NCBI GenBank assembly: GCA_947647615.1 | Contig: CANSKS010000028.1 | Location: 1 to 35,945, forward strand | Origin: an uncultured Neglectibacter sp. | GTDB taxonomy: Bacteria > Bacillota > Clostridia > Oscillospirales > Acutalibacteraceae | DNA: 35,945 nt | Direction of reading: 5' to 3' | Shown here: in pieces, positions 1 through 6,025 of the stretch | Layout: each line of letters opens with the position of its first letter | Numbering within the stretch: the first letter of the stretch is position 1 | Position numbers and translations under genes: made by a program | Notes under the pieces: model-generated | Told to the model about the DNA's origin: nothing | The model's input: only the letters and a program-made list of their open reading frames with translations | Databases searched by the model: none

Positions 1-158
1 ATTTTTCACATAGGCAGTACCGGTTACCAGCCCCATTATTATAATGTATGAAATCTGCCATTTTGTCAATAGAAAATCCCTCTTTTTTGCAGAAATTTTT
101 GTGGAACTACAATACAGCTTCGCTTCTTTTCCCACTTCCATACTTTATCAGAAAAAGC

Positions 159-186
159 TTGCAAAAAAAGAACGGCCGGGTATAAT
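159..186 (+). promoter_or_regulatory. Sigma-A promoter ahead of a putative small RNA
   Basis: TTGCAA at 159-164 and TATAAT at 181-186 are separated by 16 bp. No convincing plus-strand gene follows; a compact hairpin starts about 10 bases after the -10 box. Confidence 0.5.
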
Positions 187-192
187 AGCCCT

Positions 193-268
193 ATTCCATA
201 TAAACCAGATTGCCGAACTTTGTTCGGCGGGCCCTCCAGCCTTCCGGTTTTATATGGATATTTTTTTG
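193..268 (+). ncRNA. Putative small structured RNA with built-in terminator
   Basis: An outer stem pairs CCATATAAACC (196-206) with GGTTTTATATGG (246-257). It encloses a perfect 7-bp hairpin, GCCGAAC/GTTCGGC (212-218 and 222-228). A run of seven T follows the outer stem. A promoter lies immediately upstream. Promoter, structured body and terminal T-run together suggest a transcript of about 70-75 nt. It does not match SRP RNA, 6S RNA or tmRNA by eye, so no family is assigned. Confidence 0.35.
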
Positions 269-313
269 CCCATCGGTATCATCCCCCTTTTATGGCCAAT
301 TTGCAGAACTGTA

Positions 314-430
314 TCAGCAGTCGATCCAATAAGGATCCACCCAATCCCCTTTTGTGGCGTTCCAGCGGCGGTATTGTTTTTTGCCGCAATAGGCTCGGGC
401 TTTGATTTCGATTACATCAGAAAACGGCAT
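314..430 (-). CDS. Possible 38-residue small protein
   Basis: A minus-strand reading frame starts at an ATG at 430-428 and ends with TGA at 316-314. The peptide is rich in charged and aromatic residues and includes CGKKQYRRW and GDWVDPYW. An AGGAA sequence lies about 10 bases upstream of the ATG. The composition is more protein-like than the overlapping plus-strand frames, but I do not recognise a family and the frame is short. It would be the only coding content in the first 500 bases. Confidence 0.25.
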   Translation of the reverse strand: MPFSDVIEIKARAYCGKKQYRRWNATKGDWVDPYWIDC

Positions 431-488
431 AATGCCATTTTCCTGATTTCAGGAAGATGGTTAATCTTCCCCTTATCCCTGTTCTTCT

Positions 489-539
489 AAAAAGCCGTAG
501 CTTTCCTTCACCGGGGAAAGCTACGGCTTTTTATTTTTT
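489..539. terminator. Bidirectional intrinsic terminator
   Basis: An 18-bp stem, AAAAAGCCGTAGCTTTCC with its complement (489-506 and 515-532), is followed by T-rich sequence to 539. On the minus strand the poly-A arm gives a T-run. The TAG stop of the adjacent minus-strand permease gene (521-523) lies inside the right arm. Confidence 0.85.
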
Positions 540-901
540 GGGGCCTCCTTTTTAAAAAACAGTTCCCGAAAGCCTACAAAAAGCAGAAACAGCCCAAAAA
601 ACCGCCGCAACAGGGTGACATCCAGCCCGGCAGCCAGAACGGAGGCCAGGACACAGGCGGGAACTCCGGCAGCGATGCACAAAAGAGCGGCCTTTTTTTC
701 TACAAGCCCATGTTTCCTATGGTAAAAAAGGGCGGGCAGAGCACAGCAGATAAAATAGGCCAAGTTTACGCCGCCGGCCTGGAACTGGTTCATGCCGGAG
801 ACCAAGGTGAGCCAAAGCAGCAGCAGGGTACCGCCCCCAATGCCAAATCCGGAAAGCACTCCGGTGCCAAGCCCTACGAGCAGAGGCCAAATCCAACTCA
901 T
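521..901 (-). CDS. TauE/SafE-family permease, half-size subunit B
   Basis: This 126-residue membrane protein resembles one repeat of the TauE/SafE (DUF81) family, which exports sulfite, sulfonates or other small anions. Its N-terminal part carries the glycine-rich GLGTGVLSGFGIGGG segment typical of the family's repeats, followed by about three more hydrophobic segments and a basic Lys-rich tail. A usual TauE protein is about 250 residues with two such repeats, so this is half size. Its ATG overlaps the TGA of the upstream half-gene (ATGA, 4 bp), implying translational coupling and probable hetero-oligomer formation. The stop codon lies within the terminator stem. The substrate cannot be told from sequence. 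Confidence 0.8.
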   Translation of the reverse strand: MSWIWPLLVGLGTGVLSGFGIGGGTLLLLWLTLVSGMNQFQAGGVNLAYFICCALPALFYHRKHGLVEKKAALLCIAAGVPACVLASVLAAGLDVTLLRRFFGLFLLFVGFRELFFKKEAPKNKKP

Positions 902-1257
902 AAGCCCAACACCGCCCTAACGCCGCCATATAGAATAAAGATTCCGAATACCCGCCGCAAAAGGGTGAGCGATACCTTTTGAAACACCAGGCCGGAAAGC
1001 ACCCCTCCCAGAGCGCCTCCCACAAGGTAGGGCCATGCCGCAGAAAGCTCCAGTGCGCCCTTCATCCAGTATATCAGGGCGGAGACCAGGGAAAGGGGCA
1101 GGATCACGGAAACCGAAGTGGCAAAGGCTTTCCGCTGTTCCAGCTTGCCCCAGCGGGTGAGCAGGGGCACCAGGAAAAGCCCGCCTCCCGAGCCAAACAG
1201 CCCGTTGGCAAGGCCTCCTAAAGCGCCGGTTACGGCGAATTTCCAGTTTTGCTTCAC
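898..1257 (-). CDS. TauE/SafE-family permease, half-size subunit A
   Basis: This 119-residue hydrophobic protein contains the motif GALGGLANGLFGSGGG near its N-terminus, characteristic of a TauE/SafE repeat, with about four membrane segments. It is the first gene of a two-gene unit; the second half-permease overlaps it by 4 bp. The start is taken as GTG at 1257 because GGGAGG stands about 8 bases upstream; the nearby ATG in that leader is in another frame. The pair together equals one full-length TauE/SafE exporter. Paired half-size TauE genes are known in Firmicutes, so this is more likely the native arrangement than a broken gene, because the junction is a clean ATGA overlap. Confidence 0.8.
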   Translation of the reverse strand: MKQNWKFAVTGALGGLANGLFGSGGGLFLVPLLTRWGKLEQRKAFATSVSVILPLSLVSALIYWMKGALELSAAWPYLVGGALGGVLSGLVFQKVSLTLLRRVFGIFILYGGVRAVLGL

Positions 1258-1358
1258 AAGGCATACCTCCCTTTTCGGGAAACCGGTTTTGCGGCCTGCC
1301 CAAAAGGCAGGTTTCCGGCGGCCGGCTCTAAAACCTAGTATGCCGCGAAAGACGGGCT

Positions 1359-2035
1359 TTATGAAAGGCAGATCTTTACCGGCTGGTCAATTGTCATAGA
1401 CCGGGGTGTCACCAGGCAATCCATAGCCAAAAGCGAGACTCCTTCCCGGGCCGCTTCTTCCAAGGCTTTGGCAAACTCCGGGTGGGTGGCCGTGTTGGGT
1501 GAAAAACGGGTTGGGCCCTTCATTTGTACCACAAAAAGCAGCCCGGCGCGATAGCCCAACTTTAGACAGGCACATAATTCCTTCACATGTTTTACGCCCC
1601 GTTCCGTGGGGGCGTCGGGGAAGAGGGCAGTGCCATCCTGCTCTAGAGTGACACCCTTTACCTCCCAAACCAGCGTTCTGTTTCGCTTTCTATGTAAAAA
1701 TCGAACCGGGAATTTCCGAATTTAGTTTCCGGCCGCAATAAGCGGAGCCCCGGGAACAGGTTGGGGAAAAATTCCGCGGCGGCCTTGTTGGGGGCCTGGC
1801 TGTCCATATTGATGAGCAGCGGGCCCTTTTCCACGGCCACCAGGTCATACTTGGTTTTCCGCCCGAGATTTTCGCTTTCTTCCAAATAGACCTTAGCCCC
1901 TTCCGTAAGCAGTTCCCTGCACCGGCCGGTATTTTTTACATGACACACGCAAAGCCCCTCCGCCATTTCCACATGGGCAAGGAACCGGTTGGGCCGGGCT
2001 CGAAAAATCCCTTCTCTAATGTGACGGTAAGTCAT
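1359..2035 (-). pseudogene. sfsA: sfsA, interrupted by a single-base frameshift
   Basis: SfsA family proteins (sugar fermentation stimulation protein, a nucleic-acid-binding/nuclease-like protein) are about 225-235 residues. The N-terminal part begins MTYRHIREGIFRARPNRFLA at an ATG at 2035 with AGGAGGG about 13 bases upstream, and runs through SRFDFYIESE before an early TAG/TAA. The C-terminal part continues in another frame with WEVKGVTLEQ, FPDAPTERGVKHV, FVVQMKG and FSPNTATHPEFA, to a TAA at 1361-1359. The span of 677 bases is one base short of an in-frame 225-residue gene, so a one-base deletion near 1680-1692 explains it. All conserved blocks on both sides are intact, so the lesion is recent or is a sequencing or assembly error. 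Its start overlaps the end of the upstream membrane-protein gene by 20 bp, so the two form an operon. Confidence 0.85.
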
Positions 2036-2801
2036 GACGGGTTTTTCCCTCCTTTTGAGAATGAAAATTGCGCCAAAGGCACAGGCATCCTGAAAAAAGA
2101 AAATGCTGAAGCATCCATATGGCCCAGCAAAGGACGGCCATGGCAAAAAGGTAGCCAGGGCCGGAAATTTTTTGTAAGGGCTCTAAAATGCTGCCTGCGG
2201 GGGCCCGGGACAGAAACAGGTAATTGCTGCCCAACGCCCGGTTCACAAAAAAGGCGGCCGCAGCAATGCCCGAAAGCCACAAAAAACAGGGGAGCGTTTG
2301 GCGAAGCCTCGGACGAAAGCCGTCTAAAACCAGAAACAAGGGTACAAGCAACAGGAAAAAGTGTAGGAAAAGGAAAATCAGGTAATAGATGTTCCAAAAA
2401 GGGTAGGCCGTTTCCCCAGGGGTGACTAAGGCGAACAGGGCTCCGGGCAATCCCAGCCACCAGCACAGGGCAGGCAGCGGTCCTTTTGCTTTTTGGGGCA
2501 GGAACACCGCCAAGAATTCCAGAAAAACCATGACATCGCACAGGTGGAAAGGCAGGTAGAGGGTTGGCGTGAAAACTCCGGAAGTCCCGTAAAGGGTCAG
2601 GCGAAGGAACAGCAGAACCAGGTTGGCGGCAGAAATCCCCCGCAAAAGCTTTTGCCGCAGGTTCGGGGCGGCTCGGCAAAACAAGACAGCGGCCACGCAG
2701 GCCAAAACCGCCGCCCCCAAAAGCCAGCATAGATGGACCGGGCTGAAGATGGGCACACCTGCCGTACCGGGGGGCAGCTGTTCCTGGGCAGCCCAAAACA
2801 T
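2016..2801 (-). CDS. YwaF-like (TIGR02206) integral membrane protein
   Basis: The protein has about 261 residues and seven or so hydrophobic segments, in the pattern of the YwaF/TIGR02206 family of Bacillus and clostridia. The segments YLPFHLCDVMVFLEFLAVFL and LALVTPGETAYPFWNIYYL include the His and Pro positions common in that family. Its function is unknown. The ATG at 2801 is preferred to an in-frame TTG seven codons upstream because AAAGGAGAT stands 6-7 bases before it. A promoter (TTGATA-17-TATACT) lies about 110 bases upstream, and the 3' end overlaps sfsA, so both are probably co-transcribed. Confidence 0.7.
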   Translation of the reverse strand: MFWAAQEQLPPGTAGVPIFSPVHLCWLLGAAVLACVAAVLFCRAAPNLRQKLLRGISAANLVLLFLRLTLYGTSGVFTPTLYLPFHLCDVMVFLEFLAVFLPQKAKGPLPALCWWLGLPGALFALVTPGETAYPFWNIYYLIFLFLHFFLLLVPLFLVLDGFRPRLRQTLPCFLWLSGIAAAAFFVNRALGSNYLFLSRAPAGSILEPLQKISGPGYLFAMAVLCWAIWMLQHFLFSGCLCLWRNFHSQKEGKTRHDLPSH

Positions 2802-2909
2802 AGGCAAATCTCCTTTCCCCAAGGGGCCGGGCCCCTTGAAACTGTTTTTTTCGAGGCCAAAAGCAACCCGGCGGCCTCCCCTACCACAAAATAGAAAGAA
2901 GTGGGTATC

Positions 2910-2938
2910 AGTATACCCGTTTTTTACTAAAATATCAA
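2910..2938 (-). promoter_or_regulatory. Promoter for the ywaF-like/sfsA operon
   Basis: On the minus strand TTGATA (2938-2933), 17 bp, then TATACT (2915-2910). It reads toward the membrane-protein gene. Confidence 0.6.
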
Positions 2939-3154
2939 TTTTCGTCCTTCCCGGCGCCAGGAAAGAGCTATAAAGATATCATCGCCGGGGGAATAAGCTC
3001 TCTTAAGCGAGAGAGGCAGTTTTTCCTGTTTCCCGCCATAATTCTCGGGAAACACCAGGGAAAGGGTGCTTTTCTCTTGTGTGAGGCTATCAAACCGGAA
3101 CAATACGATTTTATCTGTTCAAAAAGATGGCTTCGAATTTTTGCTCTGGTGCTA

Positions 3155-3184
3155 TTGACTTGTCTGCCGGTGGTCTGTTATCAT
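3155..3184 (+). promoter_or_regulatory. Promoter for the GH5 gene
   Basis: TTGACT (3155-3160), 18 bp, TATCAT (3179-3184). The predicted transcript start is near 3191, just ahead of the purine-rich ribosome site at 3212-3222. This makes the upstream GTG-initiated frame at 3077 unlikely to be a gene. Confidence 0.5.
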
Positions 3185-3228
3185 AATATTGTAAAAGCTA
3201 ACCAAAATATAAGAGAGAGGGGAATGTT

Positions 3229-4968
3229 GTGGTTACAAGAGCATGCTATTCCAACGAAAGAGTAAAAGGCTTCCTACACACCCAGGGCCGTAAAATGGTA
3301 AACGGAGAAGGTCAGCAGGTAGTGCTTCGAGGATGGGGTATGGGAAACTGGGATAACCCGGAAGGGTTTATGATCGGTTGCGCCAGTGAGTTTGGCCTAT
3401 CTTTTGGCTATGCTCCCATGGGACGAATAGACAGGGGCCGCTCCTTGGAACAGATCGTTCGGGAGACCTGCGGCAGCAAGTACCTCAGTACCTTCTGGGA
3501 TCGCTGGCACCGGGCGTGGCTGGGGGAACAGGATATTGCCCTGCTGGCCCGGCGGGGGTACAATTCGGTGCGTCTTCCCATACGGGCCTGCAGCTTTTTA
3601 AAGGAAGAACCCGGCATAGAATGGGATGAAACGGCTTTTCGGATGTTGGAAGATGTACTTGGCTGGTGCGAAAAATACCGGGTTTATGCCATTATCGACC
3701 TGCACGCCGCCACTGCGGGCCAAAGCTGCCTGCCCTGTGACGACGGAGTAGATAACTCCCCCCACTTCTTCCTGGACGAAGAAGCCATGGAACGGATGTA
3801 CCTTTTGATGGAGGAATTCGCCCGCCGGTTCCGGGACAGGTGGATCGTGGGCGGCTACGATTGCATAAACGAGCCTCTTTCCGTAACGCCCCGCATGTTT
3901 GAGCTGTTGCCGAAGCTTCGGGAGTTCTATTCAGAAATGGTACGGCGCTTCCGCCAGTTCGACCAAAACCACATGATATTGCTCAACGGCACGCAGTTTT
4001 CTTCCCGAGTGGAAGTGTTTGACCGGGACTATGACCCCCAGTGCCACAACTGGGCCATTGCCATCCACGCCTATGCCATGGTGAGCCCCGAGCTCTCTTC
4101 CCTTTCCGAGGCTTTGCAAAAATGCGAGGAATGGAATGTCCCTCTCTGGATGGGGGAAACCGGCAGCGAAAAGGAATACCATTGGCAAACCACGATGTAT
4201 GAACTGTTGGCAGAAAGAGATGCCGGGTTTAACATTTGGAGCTTCAAGGTGTGCGGGGAAGGTACCGGGGCCTGCAGCATGCTGCATTTTGCCCCGCCGG
4301 AGGATTGGCAGCTTATTGTAGATTACGCCCTGCATGGCGGTCCAAAGCCCTCTTATGAGCGGGCGCAGAAAATCTTCGACGCTTACCTGGAATGCGCGAA
4401 GTTTGAAAACTGCCGGGAAGACCTTAGCTACCATGCCTATTTCCAGCGGGAGGGGAACTTCGAAATCCCTGCTATTGGGTACAATGACCTGCCCGCCGAA
4501 GGCCGCTTAGGTAAGGCCGTGCTGCCCAGCGCCTCGGGCTACCGGCTGGAGGACAAGTTCCAGATCGTCTACGAGCAGGGATTTGCCCCGCCTGCGGGCA
4601 TGCCCGGGCAGCCTGTTCAGGACCATCTGCGGGAGCACATGCGCTTGCGGCTCACGCCGGGTGAATATGTCTCTTATACGATCCGAGAACCGGGAAGCTA
4701 CGAGGTGAGTATCTCTTACTGTGCCGAAGCTCCCTGCCGGGTGAAGCTTTCCGGAGGGGCCGGAGTCCTTTGGGAAGGCATTTTGCCTGCTGCCCCGGAA
4801 ACGCCTGCCCGGCCGGAAGAAAAGCATCCGCTTTTCCCGAAGGAGCCTGCCCCCAATTCCCTGCAGAGATTTGCCTTCGGAAAAACCCGGGGAGAACAGC
4901 TTTTAAAGCTGGAGGTGTTGGAAGGCGCCGCCGAGTTCGGCATTCTCTTTTTCCGAGCGGAGGCTTGA
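3229..4968 (+). CDS. Glycoside hydrolase family 5 protein (cellulase-like fold)
   Basis: This 579-residue protein has a GH5 (beta/alpha)8 domain over about residues 15-400. N-terminal LRGWGMGNWDNPEG, then RRGYNSVRLPI (residues 108-118), IIDLHAA (155-161), the acid/base motif CINEPL with Glu215, and the nucleophile segment WMGETGS with Glu310 match clan GH-A retaining enzymes. From about residue 430 a beta-rich tail resembles a carbohydrate-binding or accessory sandwich domain. There is no signal peptide, so it probably acts in the cytoplasm on imported oligosaccharides, by hydrolysis of beta-linked glycans; the exact substrate is not deducible. The start is GTG at 3229, 6 bases after AGAGAGGGG; there is no better in-frame ATG before the conserved KGFLHTQG. 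No clear terminator follows. Confidence 0.85.
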   Translation: MVTRACYSNERVKGFLHTQGRKMVNGEGQQVVLRGWGMGNWDNPEGFMIGCASEFGLSFGYAPMGRIDRGRSLEQIVRETCGSKYLSTFWDRWHRAWLGEQDIALLARRGYNSVRLPIRACSFLKEEPGIEWDETAFRMLEDVLGWCEKYRVYAIIDLHAATAGQSCLPCDDGVDNSPHFFLDEEAMERMYLLMEEFARRFRDRWIVGGYDCINEPLSVTPRMFELLPKLREFYSEMVRRFRQFDQNHMILLNGTQFSSRVEVFDRDYDPQCHNWAIAIHAYAMVSPELSSLSEALQKCEEWNVPLWMGETGSEKEYHWQTTMYELLAERDAGFNIWSFKVCGEGTGACSMLHFAPPEDWQLIVDYALHGGPKPSYERAQKIFDAYLECAKFENCREDLSYHAYFQREGNFEIPAIGYNDLPAEGRLGKAVLPSASGYRLEDKFQIVYEQGFAPPAGMPGQPVQDHLREHMRLRLTPGEYVSYTIREPGSYEVSISYCAEAPCRVKLSGGAGVLWEGILPAAPETPARPEEKHPLFPKEPAPNSLQRFAFGKTRGEQLLKLEVLEGAAEFGILFFRAEA

Positions 4969-5090
4969 AAGAGTTGGTACAAAAAGTCTGTTGCAAGAGG
5001 CTGTTGGAAAGGGACGTCTGTTGTCTGGTGCGGCCATTTTTGTGTAAAACGCGCAGTGTACAGCGGGCATACTTTCGTGGATTCCGTCCT

Positions 5091-5119
5091 TTGAAAGTTC
5101 AGAAAATTCATGATAAAAT
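5091..5119 (+). promoter_or_regulatory. Promoter for the small protein/CarD-like pair
   Basis: TTGAAA (5091-5096), 17 bp, TAAAAT (5114-5119), about 35 bases before the first start codon. Confidence 0.5.
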
Positions 5120-5153
5120 AATAATGTATTAAAGGAAACGGAGGACCATGATC

Positions 5154-5393
5154 ATGAAACGCATCAAGGCAGCCTGTTTGGAGCAGACCATTCACTTCCA
5201 ACTGAAGGACGGAGTCCCCTCGGAGCTGGCAAAGCGGGAGATCCGGCAGGAATATGAATCCTACAGGGCACAGATGGACCGGAACAGAGTACGGTACAAG
5301 ATTATGGAGGAAGCCGAACAGCCCGACGGCTCCCTGATCATCAAGATCAAAAAGCAAAACAACGCTCAGCCTGTAGGCAGCTACCTGGATTGA
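5154..5393 (+). CDS. Conserved-looking small protein of unknown function
   Basis: This 79-residue, strongly charged soluble protein begins MKRIKAACLEQTIHFQLKDG. The central part (KREIRQEYESYRAQMDRNRV) is predicted helical, and the end carries a beta-like segment rich in Ile and Lys. Start choice: GGAGG at 5140-5144 is 9 bases from the ATG at 5154 and only 3 from the ATG at 5148, so 5154 is preferred. I do not recognise a named family. The stop (TGA 5391-5393) overlaps an in-frame TTG of the next gene and lies 5 bases before its ATG, so it is almost certainly translated together with the CarD-like gene. Confidence 0.7.
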   Translation: MKRIKAACLEQTIHFQLKDGVPSELAKREIRQEYESYRAQMDRNRVRYKIMEEAEQPDGSLIIKIKKQNNAQPVGSYLD

Positions 5394-5398
5394 ATGCC

Positions 5399-5911
5399 AT
5401 GTATGGGATTGGAACGTTGGTCCTGTACGACAGGAGCGGTGTCTACAAAATCGAAGGAGTGGGGACGCCGCCGGTTCGAGGGGCTGCCGGCGATTATTAC
5501 AAGCTGTGCGCCGTGTTTTCTAGCAGTCACGAGGTTATTTACACCCTGGTGGACGGGACCTCGCCCATGCGCCTCTTAATCACCAGTGGGGAAGCTCTTC
5601 GTTATTTGGAGCTGTTTGTGAAATTGGAGCCTCCGGCGTTTTGCTCCGGTAAACTAATAGATTTAGCCGCCCATTACCGCGATATGCTTGCCTCCCGAAA
5701 GGTGGAGGACTGTCTGCTCTTAATCAAAGAAATCTATGTTCGGCAGCAAGAACTGGCCCAGCGGAAGAGAAGGCCGGGCCAGGTGGATACGCAGTATCTG
5801 AAACTGGCGGAAAAATTGGTTTGCGAAGAATTTGCTGTTGCATTAAATACCACTCCGGACCTGATTCGGGAACGCCTTTACGCGTCCATGGAGCGCCGGG
5901 TCATCGCTTAA
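5399..5911 (+). CDS. CarD/CdnL-like transcription regulator
   Basis: The 170-residue protein starts MYGIGTLVLYDRSGVYKIEG, a match to the CarD_CdnL_TRCF RNA-polymerase-interacting domain (a Tudor-like beta barrel over about residues 1-60). The helical remainder includes a HYRDMLASRKVEDCLLLIKE region and an Arg/Lys-rich stretch, as in CarD proteins that bind RNA polymerase beta and stabilise the open complex. The length fits CarD. ATG at 5399 is chosen because the conserved domain begins there; a TTG at 5390 that overlaps the upstream stop is possible. There is no strong ribosome site, which is consistent with coupling to the preceding gene. A terminator follows. Confidence 0.8.
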   Translation: MYGIGTLVLYDRSGVYKIEGVGTPPVRGAAGDYYKLCAVFSSSHEVIYTLVDGTSPMRLLITSGEALRYLELFVKLEPPAFCSGKLIDLAAHYRDMLASRKVEDCLLLIKEIYVRQQELAQRKRRPGQVDTQYLKLAEKLVCEEFAVALNTTPDLIRERLYASMERRVIA

Positions 5912-5919
5912 AACAAAAG

Positions 5920-5964
5920 AAAGCTACAGATTTCCGGTTTTACGGAGGAATCTGTAGCTTTTTT
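5920..5964. terminator. Bidirectional terminator between converging genes
   Basis: AAAGCTACAGATT pairs with ATCTGTAGCTTT (5920-5932 and 5950-5961), followed by six T on the plus strand and a T-rich run on the minus strand. It serves the CarD-like gene and the converging c-di-GMP gene. Confidence 0.8.
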
Positions 5965-6025
5965 CCATTGCAAGGGCGGGTTTTTGGGGGCATAGGGGAA
6001 TTCCATTTTGCACTGTGGCGAAATT

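Noticed and set aside
44-490. 148-codon plus-strand frame at the left end
   Set aside because: No ribosome site, unnatural composition, and it overlaps the promoter, the hairpin RNA candidate and a more protein-like minus-strand micro-ORF.
3077-3265. 62-codon frame with a hydrophobic stretch just before the GH5 gene
   Set aside because: The GH5 promoter lies inside it and the GTG start lacks a ribosome site. It overlaps the GH5 start in another frame.
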